A stretch of 64,000 nt of DNA from Mesorhizobium sp. M1D.F.Ca.ET.043.01.1.1 (GTDB lineage: Bacteria; Pseudomonadota; Alphaproteobacteria; Rhizobiales; Rhizobiaceae), in NCBI RefSeq assembly GCF_003952385.1, contig NZ_CP034444.1:2046001-2110000 (forward strand). The letters are read 5' to 3'. A program made the translations under genes and the position numbers. Below, piece by piece: positions 13,234 to 22,681 of this stretch. Numbering within the stretch: the first letter of the stretch is position 1; the number at the start of each line of letters is the position of its first letter. Below the pieces are notes generated by a model that saw only the letters and a program-made list of their open reading frames with translations, searched no databases and had not been told where the DNA came from.

Positions 13234-14369
13234 TTCTCTCCCGTGATCAGGCGGCGGACATACGTATTGGCCAGGACCGCGGCAAGCAGGATGCTCCCTA
13301 GGAACACTCGGAAAAGCGAGCTCTCCACGTTGGTGAAAAACAGGCCTTGCTGGACGACACCGAAAATAATCGCGCCCAGCGCGGCGCCGACCACAGAGCC
13401 GTAGCCACCGGTCAGAAGTGCGCCGCCGATCACCACGCAGATGATGGCCTCGAACTCCTTCATGATTCCCCGATCAGAGGCTGCCGAACCGAATTCGATG
13501 ACTTGCTCGATGCCGAGGAACGCGGCACAAAGGGCCGCAACCATAAACATGAGTATCTTCACGCGAGCAACTGGAACACCAACGTATCGGGCAGCTTCCG
13601 GATCACCGCCTGCAGCAAAAATCCAGTTTCCGAAGCGGGTCCGGGTGAGAACCCATTGCCCGACAAGCACGAAAACGATGGCCCAGACCATCAACATGGG
13701 GATGCCGCTCACGACTGGCTGCCCCATGCGGGTGCCCTTGGTGAAGGTCGCGATGACGCCTTGCTGGCCAAGCCACTGGAATAGTCCTGTGAACGCCTCG
13801 CCTCCAAAGAGCCAGGCGATCGGATCTCCGGCCGCGACTTCGCCAACGCCCGAAACAACGGGCTGACGGTTGAATGTAATGGCGCTCCAGATCGTGGCGC
13901 CGCGAAGAATGAAAAGAAAAGCGAGTGTGACGATGAACGATGGCAGCCCGGTTCGGATGACAAGCCAGCCGTTGATCATGCCTAGGCTAGCGCAGAGCAT
14001 CATCGTCAGCAGGATTCCTCCCCAAACGGGAATGCCGAGCTTCATGACAAGAAGTGCAAATATCATCCCAGAGAAGCCGACCATCGAGCCTAGCGAGAGG
14101 TCGAATTCACCCGCAATCATCAAAAGACATACACCTACTGCAAGCACGACGAACTGAGCCGAAACCGTGCCCCAATTCATCACTCCCTCGAGGGCGAACA
14201 TTTGCGTGCCGCCAGCAAGGATCATGAAGAATACAAAGACCGCGATCGTGCCACAGATTGCCCCGAGCTCCGGGCGGATGAGCGCCTTGTGGAGGCGATG
14301 CAGCTCTTTGACGCGCTCGTCTTTAGGGAGCGTAGGCCGTGGGGCCTCGTTGGTCTGGACGTTCGTCAT
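13230..14369 (-). CDS. Sugar-type ABC importer permease
   Basis: 379 residues from the ATG at 14369 ([14 protein letters not shown]); the frame is open 96 bases further up but without a better start. Many hydrophobic helices and the [15 protein letters not shown] segment (about residue 80) are typical of the RbsC/XylH permease family of CUT2 importers. It moves the ligand delivered by the neighbouring periplasmic protein across the inner membrane. Confidence 0.88.
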   Translation of the reverse strand: MTNVQTNEAPRPTLPKDERVKELHRLHKALIRPELGAICGTIAVFVFFMILAGGTQMFALEGVMNWGTVSAQFVVLAVGVCLLMIAGEFDLSLGSMVGFSGMIFALLVMKLGIPVWGGILLTMMLCASLGMINGWLVIRTGLPSFIVTLAFLFILRGATIWSAITFNRQPVVSGVGEVAAGDPIAWLFGGEAFTGLFQWLGQQGVIATFTKGTRMGQPVVSGIPMLMVWAIVFVLVGQWVLTRTRFGNWIFAAGGDPEAARYVGVPVARVKILMFMVAALCAAFLGIEQVIEFGSAASDRGIMKEFEAIICVVIGGALLTGGYGSVVGAALGAIIFGVVQQGLFFTNVESSLFRVFLGSILLAAVLANTYVRRLITGEK

Positions 14370-14436
14370 GATTCCAACTCCTGCCGCAAAGCTGCGGCGG
14401 AAGCACATGCCTCCGCCGTGCTCGATGGTGATTGCC

Positions 14437-15387
14437 CTAGCGGTACTGACCCGCGAGGGATTCAACCAACTTGATGTTGTCCTTGGTCACGAAGCCGGGT
14501 CCGGAGAGGACCGAGTTCGCCGGAACGACGCCGTAACGGAGGTAGTTGGTCAGAGTGATCACCGGCAGGTAGCCCTGCAGGAAGGGCTGCTGGTCAATGG
14601 CGAAATTGATGACGCCATCCTTGATGGCCTTGGAGATGTCGGGGTTCAAGTCAAAGGTCGCGAAGAAGATCTGTCCCGCCATTCCGTTGTCCTTCAGGGC
14701 CTGGATGGTCGGGAGCGCAGTCATCGGGCCGAGCGCCAGGACGGCGCCGGTATCAGGGTTGGCAGAGAGATAGGCCTTCACCCTGTTGGCGATCTCCGCG
14801 GCATCGGTGCCAGAGTCAATCATCTGCTTACCGAGTTCTACGCCAAGACCCTTCGCGAAGCCCTGGCAGCGCTGCTCGCCGGCGACATTCGGAAACAGGC
14901 TGTTCACGCAGAGGAACGATTTGATGCCTGCAGCCTTCGCTCGTTCACCGGCGCCCTCGCCCGCGTCGAACTCTGGTTGCCCCACATGCAGAAGCGCTCC
15001 GAGCTTCTTCGACTGTTCGGCCGTTCCGGTGTTCATCGTCACCACCGGAATGCCCTTGGCGACCGCATCAGCGATGGGGCCGCCGACGAGGTCGGCATCG
15101 GGAATCGTTACGATGATCCCACTCGGCGCTTCTGCAGTGGTCTGTTGAATGATGCGAACCATGTCGGCAAGATCGCCGGTCGGCGGATTGCGGAACGTAA
15201 CCTCCGCTCCCACTTCCTTAGCCGCCAAGCTGGCGCCGTTCTTCACGGTGTTCCAGAAGGTCTCGCTATCGGGCGAATGCTCGATGAGGACGTATTTCTC
15301 GCCATCCGCATGAGCGGATACATTCCAACCGACGGTGGCGACGGTGAATACGGCCGAAAGCAGTGCGTTCTTGAATGAAGATTTCAT
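14437..15387 (-). CDS. Periplasmic sugar-type binding protein of an ABC importer
   Basis: 316 residues with a signal peptide of about 26 residues ending SAHA, then a Peripla_BP_4-like fold (ribose-binding protein family). The start at 15387 is preceded by GGAGGATCC, a strong ribosome site. It is the first gene of the four-gene operon SBP-permease-ATPase-dioxygenase. The co-transcribed ring-cleavage dioxygenase suggests that the imported ligand is a ring compound converted to hydroxyquinol; the sequence does not name it. Confidence 0.87.
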   Translation of the reverse strand: MKSSFKNALLSAVFTVATVGWNVSAHADGEKYVLIEHSPDSETFWNTVKNGASLAAKEVGAEVTFRNPPTGDLADMVRIIQQTTAEAPSGIIVTIPDADLVGGPIADAVAKGIPVVTMNTGTAEQSKKLGALLHVGQPEFDAGEGAGERAKAAGIKSFLCVNSLFPNVAGEQRCQGFAKGLGVELGKQMIDSGTDAAEIANRVKAYLSANPDTGAVLALGPMTALPTIQALKDNGMAGQIFFATFDLNPDISKAIKDGVINFAIDQQPFLQGYLPVITLTNYLRYGVVPANSVLSGPGFVTKDNIKLVESLAGQYR

Positions 15388-15711
15388 TGGATCCTCCCTG
15401 GTGGAATCTTGCTGTCGCTCTGCCCAACGTTGCTTGAAGCGACCTCCCCGCTGTCCGGGCAGCCCGGCTGCCAGGTCCAACGTATGTTCATTTATGCAGA
15501 TAGCGGCAATCGGGATAAACGGGGCAATCAAGGAAACAGTCTTGCACTACTTGCAAAAAGCTTTTCCTGACTTGATCTTTCGTGCGAGCTGCAAAGCAAG
15601 GGCATCGCGCAAGCGAAGCCCGGCCGACCACCACCGTGATCGACGGCTATTGCACCGTTGCTTCTAAGGTCAGGTCGTCAGAGCGCCCGGCGTAGAACGC
15701 CTCGTTCGGGA
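15388..15711. other. Regulatory gap upstream of the importer operon
   Basis: This 324-bp stretch has no gene. It holds the operator-like motif at 15531-15561 and, toward the operon, TTTATCCC that could serve as a -10 element. The dehydrogenase gene at 15712 ends at its other side. Confidence 0.5.
15531..15561 (-). promoter_or_regulatory. Operator-like motif, copy A
   Basis: Read on the minus strand toward the importer operon, it fits GCTTWTTGCNNNNNNNGCAA followed by NANTGTTTCYT. The TTGC/GCAA arms, seven bases apart, form an interrupted palindrome of the kind bound by LacI- or GntR-type repressors. Extending it, 15512-15561 and 28445-28494 align without gaps over 50 bp, with both ends (GGGATAAA and GCAAAAAGC) identical. 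See copies at 28464 and 28576. Confidence 0.6.
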
Positions 15712-16782
15712 TTAGGCGTTGAGGTCTACAAGAATTTTCATTTTCGTTCCACTCGGGTCCAACAGTGGTTGGAAACCCTTGTCCACAAGCTCGTCGAGCG
15801 AGATGACCTCATCAACCAGTTGATCGACTGGAAGCCGCCCGCTTTCTATCATCGAGAATACCCGTGGCCACATCGAGGTCGGGTAACACAGTGAGCCCTG
15901 CAGCCGGATATCCCGCACAATGAGGTCGAATGGTGAGACCTCGACCTTGCCATTCGTGAGGCCGATCAACACCACTGTTCCCTGCGGTCGGACGGCCGAT
16001 AGACAATCGGAGATCGCGCGTGGGTTGCCGGCGCATTCGATCGCGGCGTCGCAACCGAGCCCTTCGAACGTTTGTCTGCTGATCGACGAGGCCAGAGAGG
16101 ATTGCGTCGGGTCGATCGTCGTAACCGGAACCCCGAGGTTTTCTATGCGGCGACGCCTTGATGCATTGGGTTCACTAAGGAAGATCTTCGCTGCTCCGGC
16201 GGCGTGGGCCGCCAAGACAGTCAGCGCTCCGATTGGGCCGCCCCCAGTGATTAGAACCGACCCCCCAGGCTGTAGTCCACTTCGATCAACCGCGGTCACC
16301 GCGACAGCCGCGGGTTCGACCAGGGCGCCCTGGCGAAACGTCAGCTTCTCGGGCATTTTCACGGTGGCGTAACCCTTCATCACCGCATATTGCGCGAAGC
16401 CGCCCCAAGGCCAGGTTAGTCCGGTGGCGGCCCCGCGCGTGCCCAGGAAATGCAATCCGCGAACGCCAAAATAGCCATCAAGCGGTCCCATGTGGGGCTG
16501 GATCGAAACGCGATCGCCGGGTTTCAGGTGGGTGATTTCACCGCCTACCTTCTCGACGATCGCGCTGAACTCATGTCCCAGGATTTGCGGAATAGAGGCG
16601 CCAGAAAATGCATTCGGTTGAGGCGAGATGAAAATCGGACCGGCAGCGAACTCATGAAGGTCGGTCCCGCAGATTCCGCAGAGTTGGTTTCGAACGAGAA
16701 CTTCGTCGGGAGCGAGCTGTGCTGGCAATTCTACTTCCTCGACGCGAACATCGCCCTTCGCGTGAAACCGAGCTGCTTTCAT
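15712..16782 (-). CDS. Zinc-dependent medium-chain alcohol/polyol dehydrogenase
   Basis: 356 residues. GroES-like domain with catalytic zinc ligands Cys and GHE in LCGICGTDLHE (about 38) and ILGHEF (about 70), and a Rossmann NAD-binding domain with GGGPIG near residue 178. The closest recognisable type is butanediol/sorbitol/threonine-dehydrogenase-like. The structural-zinc cysteine cluster seen in many members is not apparent, as in sorbitol-type enzymes. It follows two SDR genes in the same direction and probably oxidises a ring or chain polyol in the catabolic route (inference). Confidence 0.83.
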   Translation of the reverse strand: MKAARFHAKGDVRVEEVELPAQLAPDEVLVRNQLCGICGTDLHEFAAGPIFISPQPNAFSGASIPQILGHEFSAIVEKVGGEITHLKPGDRVSIQPHMGPLDGYFGVRGLHFLGTRGAATGLTWPWGGFAQYAVMKGYATVKMPEKLTFRQGALVEPAAVAVTAVDRSGLQPGGSVLITGGGPIGALTVLAAHAAGAAKIFLSEPNASRRRRIENLGVPVTTIDPTQSSLASSISRQTFEGLGCDAAIECAGNPRAISDCLSAVRPQGTVVLIGLTNGKVEVSPFDLIVRDIRLQGSLCYPTSMWPRVFSMIESGRLPVDQLVDEVISLDELVDKGFQPLLDPSGTKMKILVDLNA

Positions 16783-16872
16783 GTCAGGTATCCTCCACGA
16801 ATTCGCCGAAGGAGATGCGGAGCCTCCGTTCCAGCAACCGGCGGCGCATTGTTGCTCGGCCGGCTCTAGTCG

Positions 16873-17673
16873 TTAAACAATCGACCGGATCGATCCACCA
16901 TCGACACCCCAGACGGCCGAAGTGACGAAACTCGCAAGGTCGGAAGCGAGGAAGACGAGGACATTTGCGACCTCGTCGGGATCGCCAAGTCGCTGGAGTG
17001 GCAGCTGGCGGAGCTTCATCTCATGCTCCACGGCGGCTTGCGGCTCCATCTTGTGATACTTGCCCATCGTCTCGGCGAATCCACCAGGCTTTGTCCAGAA
17101 CGGCGTCCAGATGGGACCGGGTGCCACTGCGTTAACGCGGATCTTAGGGCCTTCGGCGCGAGCAAGGGCTTTGGTCAGGGAGAGCACAGCAGCCTTCGAC
17201 ACCGAATAGTCGATCGGCACCGGTTCAGGTTGCCTGGCAAGATCGGATGCGTTGTTGACGATCACGCCGCCCTTTTCGCGAAGGATTGGCAACACTTTGC
17301 GGATGGCCCGCACGTAGCTCATGAAGTTCAGGGCCAGGGTAGCATCCCAAGCAGCATCATCGACGTCGTCGAAGGAGCGGATGGCCCCCGACCCGACATT
17401 GTTCACCAGAATATCAATGCGATTGCCGAAGGCGGCGAGTAACGTGTCCATACCATCGGATACGCCGCGCGCGGTCGAAAGATCTCCGGCCGCGGTGTGC
17501 ACCGTGACTCCGAGAGCCTTGGCAGCCTCGGCTACCTTTTGCATTTCGGCCTCATCGATATCCAGGATGCCGACGTGCGCACCCTCTTTCGCGAACGCTA
17601 TAGCCGTGGACCGACCAATTCCGTTCGCACCGCCAGTGATAAACGCGACTTTACCTTTGAGACCAGTTTCCAT
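16873..17673 (-). CDS. Short-chain dehydrogenase/reductase
   Basis: 266 residues. NAD(P)-binding TGGANGIG at residues ~13-20, NNVG near 90 and catalytic YSVSK near 160. It ends VWGVDGGSIRSIV, the standard SDR C-terminus. An acidic residue after beta-2 (GILDIDE) favours NAD. It sits between another SDR and the zinc dehydrogenase in a run of four minus-strand genes starting at 18944, likely one operon. Substrate unknown; ring-polyol or keto intermediates are plausible from context. Confidence 0.85.
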   Translation of the reverse strand: METGLKGKVAFITGGANGIGRSTAIAFAKEGAHVGILDIDEAEMQKVAEAAKALGVTVHTAAGDLSTARGVSDGMDTLLAAFGNRIDILVNNVGSGAIRSFDDVDDAAWDATLALNFMSYVRAIRKVLPILREKGGVIVNNASDLARQPEPVPIDYSVSKAAVLSLTKALARAEGPKIRVNAVAPGPIWTPFWTKPGGFAETMGKYHKMEPQAAVEHEMKLRQLPLQRLGDPDEVANVLVFLASDLASFVTSAVWGVDGGSIRSIV

Positions 17674-17696
17674 TGTCTTCCTCCATATGGTCCCGC

Positions 17697-18479
17697 TTAG
17701 ATTGAAGCCCCTTCGGCCCCGGTGCGGAAGTCAAAGCCAGCAGTCAGGCCGCCGTCTGCGACGAGGTCTGCACCCAAGATCGCGTGGGCGCCGTCAGACA
17801 AAAGGAACAGCGCTGCTCGAGCGACTTCGACCGCCTCCAGGATCTTTCCCTCCGGCTGCCTGTTGGAGCGCGTCGCCAGGAATTTGTCGCCGTCGGTCGC
17901 GGATTCGAGGTGGCGCTTGAACAGTCCAGCCATCATAGGGCCGGGGCTGAGGACGTTGATGCGAACACCGGCGCGAGCATGGTCCAGGGCTGCAGTTCGT
18001 GCAAGTTGCCTTACCGCAGCTTTGGTTGCGTTGTAGACAGCCAATTGCTGCTCGGCCAAACCTGCATTTACCGATGCTACTGCAACGACTGAGCCCCCTC
18101 TCCTCTCCATCAGCGGGATCAACGCGGCCATTGCAAGCGCAGTGCCCGTGACGTTCACGTCCATCGCACGCGCGATAATCTCGGGGGTTGTGTCCGGTAT
18201 GAAACCTGTGTCGAGGATCGCTGCGGAGGTAACCAGACCTAGCTTCCCGGAGCTCGTGGAATTGATGGCGTCTTTCACCTTTGTCCAGGTGCTCCGGTCG
18301 GAAACAGAACCTAGAACCTGGGTGTAGCCTTCACGTTCAGACAATCGGGAGGACGTCAGATCCACTCCGACGACCTTCGATCCACAATCCAGCAGCAAAG
18401 TCGCGATCTCGCTCCCAAGCCCGGACGCGGTGCCGGTAACGACGATTAGGTCGGGCAATCCGAAGGTGAGCGTTGGCAT
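17697..18479 (-). CDS. Short-chain dehydrogenase/reductase
   Basis: 260 residues. Cofactor motif TGTASGLG near residue 16, the usual NNAG replaced by TSAAI near 85, catalytic YNATK near 150, and a C-terminus with GADLVADGGLTAGFDF. The missing NNAG is a noticeable deviation; the region otherwise aligns with classical SDRs. It lies 23 bp upstream of the next SDR in the same operon. Substrate not determinable. Confidence 0.82.
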   Translation of the reverse strand: MPTLTFGLPDLIVVTGTASGLGSEIATLLLDCGSKVVGVDLTSSRLSEREGYTQVLGSVSDRSTWTKVKDAINSTSSGKLGLVTSAAILDTGFIPDTTPEIIARAMDVNVTGTALAMAALIPLMERRGGSVVAVASVNAGLAEQQLAVYNATKAAVRQLARTAALDHARAGVRINVLSPGPMMAGLFKRHLESATDGDKFLATRSNRQPEGKILEAVEVARAALFLLSDGAHAILGADLVADGGLTAGFDFRTGAEGASI

Positions 18480-18533
18480 TGATGTATATCCTCCAACTTC
18501 GAACGGCGATCGGCAAGGCTAAGCGATTCAAGC

Positions 18534-18944
18534 CTATTCGACGGCGTTGTGCGATCGACCAGTGCTTGAGAGCGCGCTCCTGGAAGAGGAGGCGACTGCC
18601 TCTACGTCCTGGACGTAGTCAACTTGGTGCCTCGCTATGCGCATACCCTCCAACTCATCTCGGACTTTCAAATGAGCTGGGTGGGTCGCGTATGCAGCAA
18701 GTGCTTCCTTACTGCTGAACTCGGAATACAGGACCACATCGCAGGCATAGGATACCCGGCTGAAATCCACACCGATTTCCAGATGGAGGAGCCCGGGAAT
18801 GAGGCCCCTGAGGCCCTCGAACCTCAATTTTATTATAGCGGCAGCCTGATCCTTCTCGGTCTCGTTCGCGCCAGCAACGTTCCACATGACGATGTGCTTT
18901 ATACAGTCGCCAACAGTTCGGTTTTCAATGCTGGGGAGACCCAT
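18534..18944 (-). CDS. Dabb-domain (stress-responsive alpha/beta barrel) protein
   Basis: 136 residues. IKHIVMWNV near residue 15 and the FSSKEALAAYATHPAHLKVRD segment near 80 are typical of the dimeric Dabb fold, found in small enzymes and in polyketide/ring aldol cyclases. The N-terminal 14 residues precede the usual family start but no better start codon exists. It is the first gene of the operon leading through two SDRs to the zinc dehydrogenase and is divergent from the LysR gene. A role in handling a ring or keto intermediate is conjecture. Confidence 0.75.
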   Translation of the reverse strand: MGLPSIENRTVGDCIKHIVMWNVAGANETEKDQAAAIIKLRFEGLRGLIPGLLHLEIGVDFSRVSYACDVVLYSEFSSKEALAAYATHPAHLKVRDELEGMRIARHQVDYVQDVEAVASSSRSALSSTGRSHNAVE

Positions 18945-19052
18945 CCGACCCTCTCAGGCGTGTGACAACTGATTATCGTCAGCAGGAATTGCATTTGCCG
19001 TAGAGACGATAAAGACTGCCAACGAGAAAACACCTTCCCGCTGGGCGCAAAA

Positions 19053-19967
19053 ATGGATCGCTGGACCGAACTGGACGTGTTTGTAAGGATCGCGGAGGAA
19101 GCGAGCCTAACTCGAGCAGGCGAGACGCTCGGAATGTCTATTTCGAGCGTAAGCCGCAACCTGATGAACTTGGAGACACGCCTCGGCGTTCGCTTGGTCC
19201 AGCGATCCACCCGCCAATTGAGCCTCACCAGCGAGGGTGAGCAGTTTTATGAACAGGCACGGGAAATCATCCACAACCTTCTCGATGCTGAAGCAAACGT
19301 GTCAGCCAAAGCGGCTAGCCCGAATGGTCGACTGCGGGTCGGAGCCTCTCTTTCATTCTCCTTGCTGCATCTGATGCCTGTCGTACAACAGTTTCGCGAT
19401 CGATACCCCAACGTCATTATCGATATCGTGTCGTCCAACCGATACTATGACATCGTCGAGAATGGCCTCGATCTCGCAATCAGAACGCGCCGTGTAGAAG
19501 CGGACAGTTCCATCACAATCAGACGCCTAGCCGAGACGCGGCGTCTTTTGGCGGCGTCTCCAGCCTACCTGGAGCGTCGTGGCACGCCCCAGCATCCCAG
19601 TGATCTGGCCGATCATGATCTCATTCTCTACACACTCGCCGACAACTGGAACCAGTTCAATTTCCGCAAGGGCGCCGACCAACTAAGGATCGACGTGGAC
19701 GGCATCATCAATGCAAATGATGGCCAGTTGATCTGCGTGGCTGCGCGAAACGGGTTGGGAATTCTGGCCCAGCCAGCCTACATCATACAGGCCGATCTGG
19801 ACGCCGGGCGTCTCGTCAGGGTTTTGGACGACTGGGACTTGCCCCGCCTTACCATGAACATCGCGTTTCCTACCAAGGTCATGCTTCCAACACGAACCCG
19901 CCTGTTCATAGATTTCCTGGTCGAACGCTTCCGCGTCGGCGAATACGAAAAAATTTGGACGAGTTAA
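19053..19967 (+). CDS. LysR-family transcriptional regulator
   Basis: 304 residues. N-terminal winged helix-turn-helix (DVFVRIAEEASLTRAGETLG, SISSVSRNLMNLE) and a LysR substrate-binding domain beginning near residue 90 (NGRLRVGASLSFS). The divergent arrangement with the Dabb gene across a 108-bp gap is the classical layout of a LysR activator and its target. It is the only regulator gene inside the catabolic island, but the repeated TTGC-N7-GCAA motif at the importer operons does not look like a T-N11-A LysR box. Confidence 0.9.
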   Translation: MDRWTELDVFVRIAEEASLTRAGETLGMSISSVSRNLMNLETRLGVRLVQRSTRQLSLTSEGEQFYEQAREIIHNLLDAEANVSAKAASPNGRLRVGASLSFSLLHLMPVVQQFRDRYPNVIIDIVSSNRYYDIVENGLDLAIRTRRVEADSSITIRRLAETRRLLAASPAYLERRGTPQHPSDLADHDLILYTLADNWNQFNFRKGADQLRIDVDGIINANDGQLICVAARNGLGILAQPAYIIQADLDAGRLVRVLDDWDLPRLTMNIAFPTKVMLPTRTRLFIDFLVERFRVGEYEKIWTS

Positions 19968-20019
19968 GCGTGTGTTGGTGCCTCGGGTCGCACGAACGCC
20001 CGGCATTGGCGGCAACTGC

Positions 20020-21219
20020 CTATGTTCTCTCCAATGCCACCGCGATCCCCTGTCCGACACCGACGCACATGGTAGCAAGGGCTCGCCTGCCGCCCGACAG
20101 AGACATCTCGATTGCTGCCGTGCCGGCAATGCGGGCGCCCGACATGCCCAAGGGATGACCCAGTGCGATCGCACCGCCATTGCGGTTAACCCGATCATCA
20201 TTCAGAGCTACCCCTAGCTCACGAAGCGTCGCCAGACCTTGCGAGGCAAAAGCCTCGTTGAGTTCGATGACGTCGAAATCGTCCGCCACTAACCCCAAAC
20301 GGCTCATCAACTTCTGAGATGCTGGCGCGGGGCCGATGCCCATGATCCGCGGTGGAACGCCCGCGGTAGCGCCGGCCACGATGCGCGCGATTGGTGCCAG
20401 TCCATTCTTTTTGGCGGCGGTCTCGGTTGCGATGATCAAGGCCGCGGCCCCGTCATTTACTCCTGACGAGTTGCCAGCTGTCACGCTGCCACCATTGAAG
20501 AGCGGCTTCAGTTTGGAAAGGGTTTCGAAGGTAGTGGCGCGAGGATGTTCGTCGCGGTCGACCATCACAGGGTCGCCCTTGCGCTGGGGAATAACGACAG
20601 GCGTGATTTCTCGCGCCAGGCGCCCATTCGACTGAGCATTTGCCGCCTTGTTCTGCGAAGCTACCGCAAACAGGTCTTGATCCTCCCGGCTGATCCCGAA
20701 ATCGTCCGCAACGTTTTGGCCAGTCTGCGGCATCGAATCGACACCGTAGCGCCCCGCCATCGCTGGATTGACGAAGCGCCAGCCGATCGTCGTGTCGTGG
20801 ACCTCTGCATGTCGAGAGAATGCCGTTTCTGCTTTGGGCAATACGAACGGCGCCCGCGACATGGACTCAACGCCCCCTGCGATCACAAGGTCTGCTTCAC
20901 CTGCCTTGATAGCGCGGGCCGCGGTGATCAGAGCATCCATGCCTGAGCCGCATAGGCGGTTCATCGTCGTTCCGGGCACCGTTTCAGGTAGTCCGGCTAG
21001 CAGCAACGACATTCTTGCCACGTTGCGATTGTCTTCGCCTGCTTGGTTCGCGCAGCCGAATATCACCTCATCCACCGCTTGCCAGTCGAGGGACCCGTGT
21101 CGCTTCATCAGTTCCTTCAGCGGAACAGCTCCGAGGTCGTCAGCTCGCACCGACGAAAGCACGCCGCCGAAGCGGCCGATCGGCGTGCGAATGTAGTCGC
21201 AGATAAACGCTTCGCTCAT
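20020..21219 (-). CDS. pcaF: 3-oxoadipyl-CoA thiolase
   Basis: 399 residues from ATG 21219 (MSEAFICDYIRTPIGRFGG). The active-site cysteine lies in NRLCGSGMDAL (about 90), and the C-terminal GHPLGMSGAR (His) and CVGVGQG (Cys) motifs are intact. It cleaves 3-oxoadipyl-CoA to succinyl-CoA and acetyl-CoA, the last step of hydroxyquinol/protocatechuate degradation. The PcaF start and neighbouring PcaIJ and maleylacetate reductase distinguish it from a general acetyl-CoA acetyltransferase. Its ATG lies two bases from the pcaJ stop. Confidence 0.92.
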   Translation of the reverse strand: MSEAFICDYIRTPIGRFGGVLSSVRADDLGAVPLKELMKRHGSLDWQAVDEVIFGCANQAGEDNRNVARMSLLLAGLPETVPGTTMNRLCGSGMDALITAARAIKAGEADLVIAGGVESMSRAPFVLPKAETAFSRHAEVHDTTIGWRFVNPAMAGRYGVDSMPQTGQNVADDFGISREDQDLFAVASQNKAANAQSNGRLAREITPVVIPQRKGDPVMVDRDEHPRATTFETLSKLKPLFNGGSVTAGNSSGVNDGAAALIIATETAAKKNGLAPIARIVAGATAGVPPRIMGIGPAPASQKLMSRLGLVADDFDVIELNEAFASQGLATLRELGVALNDDRVNRNGGAIALGHPLGMSGARIAGTAAIEMSLSGGRRALATMCVGVGQGIAVALERT

Positions 21220-21220
21220 G

Positions 21221-21889
21221 TCAAACATCCGCAACGATAAGGTCGGCGACCCCGCCGACAACGTGCAATTCAGCGCCGGTCAGCGCCTGCAATTCGTCGA
21301 TTGAAATGGAGGACAGTTTTTCACGAAGCACGAAGTGCTCGTCCTCGACGTCGATCAATGCCAGGCTGGTGTAGATGCGTGTCACGCACTGGACACCGGT
21401 AAGCGGCAGACTGCATCGCTTGACGAGTTTGGCCTTACCATCCTTGGTGATGTGGTCGGTTATCACCGCTACCCGTTTGGCGCCATGGACCAGGTCCATG
21501 GCCCCACCGACGGCGGGGACACCTCTTGGCCCGGTCGACCAATTTGCCAGATCGCCATTTTCAGCCACTTCGTAGGCACCGAGAATAGCGACATCCAGAT
21601 GGCCGCCACGAACCATCGCGAAGCTGTCGGCATGATGGAAGAAGGCGGTCCCTGGGTTCAGTGTCACTGCCTTCTTACCTGCATTGATCAAATCCCAGTC
21701 CTCTTGTCCTGCTGCAGGAGCTTCGCCGAAACCCAGGATTCCATTTTCGGTATGAAAGATCGCTTGGCGTCCGGGCGGCTGAAAGCGCGCGACGAGCTCA
21801 GGGAGCCCTATGCCGAGGTTCACGTATGCGCCATCAGCTATGTCCTGGGCAGCCCGCCACGCGATCTGGGTGGGGTTCAACTTGTTCAT
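21221..21889 (-). CDS. pcaJ: 3-oxoadipate CoA-transferase subunit B
   Basis: 222 residues. Family I CoA-transferase beta subunit: YVNLGIGLPELV near residue 22 and HTENGILGFG near 46 carrying the catalytic glutamate. With PcaI it moves CoA from succinyl-CoA to 3-oxoadipate. It overlaps pcaI by four bases, as expected for subunits made in equal amount. Confidence 0.92.
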   Translation of the reverse strand: MNKLNPTQIAWRAAQDIADGAYVNLGIGLPELVARFQPPGRQAIFHTENGILGFGEAPAAGQEDWDLINAGKKAVTLNPGTAFFHHADSFAMVRGGHLDVAILGAYEVAENGDLANWSTGPRGVPAVGGAMDLVHGAKRVAVITDHITKDGKAKLVKRCSLPLTGVQCVTRIYTSLALIDVEDEHFVLREKLSSISIDELQALTGAELHVVGGVADLIVADV

Positions 21890-22620
21890 TGGACGGCCTC
21901 CGGGTAGACGGCATTTGCCCGGTTAAGCGTCTCCTCCTGCGCCGGCTCCGCAACCTCCACGAGGCCTTGCACAAAAATGCCGGGAGTAACGACGGTCTCC
22001 GGATCGATGTCTCCCGGGCGAACAATGCTGGAGACCTGGGCTATTGTGGTCTGGGCTGCCATACACATCAGCGGATTGAAATTTCGCGCGGCTTTGTTGA
22101 AGGTGAGGTTGCCAAACGTGTCGCCAAGATGCGCCTTCACCAATGCGAAGTCCGCCTTCAGCCAACGCTCCCTGATGTAGCCGCGTCCCTCGAACTCCTC
22201 GACCGGCTTGCCCTTTGCAAGGTCCGTTCCGTATCCTGTTGGCGTGTAGAAGGCCGGGATGCCGGCGCCTCCCGCACGAATACGTTCGGCGAGTGTGCCC
22301 TGCGGAACGAGTTCGAGTTCGATCTTGCCGGCCAAATAGAGGTCAGTGAAAACCCGCGGATCGGCCGACCTCGGGAACGAGCAGATCAGTTTAGACACCA
22401 TTCCCTGTTCGATGAGGGCTGCGAGCCCGACATGCCCGTTGCCAGCGTTGTTGTTCACAACCGTCAAGTTCGTCGGATGGCCGGTTTGCACAAAACGGTC
22501 GATCAAAGCGTGGATCAGCTCGATCGGTGCCCCGGACCCTCCGAAGCCGCCGATCATCACCGTCATGCCGTCTTCGATGCCCCTCACCGCTTCGCGCAGA
22601 GACGCGATAGTTTTGTCCAT
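21886..22620 (-). CDS. pcaI: 3-oxoadipate CoA-transferase subunit A
   Basis: 244 residues from ATG 22620 (MDKTIASLREAVRGI). The glycine-rich TVMIGGFGGSGAP near residue 20 and VVNNNAGNGHVGL near 53 are typical of the alpha subunit. It pairs with PcaJ. The upstream open frame is not used because it lies within the 3' end of the maleylacetate reductase gene. Confidence 0.92.
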   Translation of the reverse strand: MDKTIASLREAVRGIEDGMTVMIGGFGGSGAPIELIHALIDRFVQTGHPTNLTVVNNNAGNGHVGLAALIEQGMVSKLICSFPRSADPRVFTDLYLAGKIELELVPQGTLAERIRAGGAGIPAFYTPTGYGTDLAKGKPVEEFEGRGYIRERWLKADFALVKAHLGDTFGNLTFNKAARNFNPLMCMAAQTTIAQVSSIVRPGDIDPETVVTPGIFVQGLVEVAEPAQEETLNRANAVYPEAVQ

Positions 22621-22681
22621 ACCATCTCCTCTTGGACCGGGCTTGCTCTCGCGAAGGCGAGGGAGGATCGGCCCACACTTT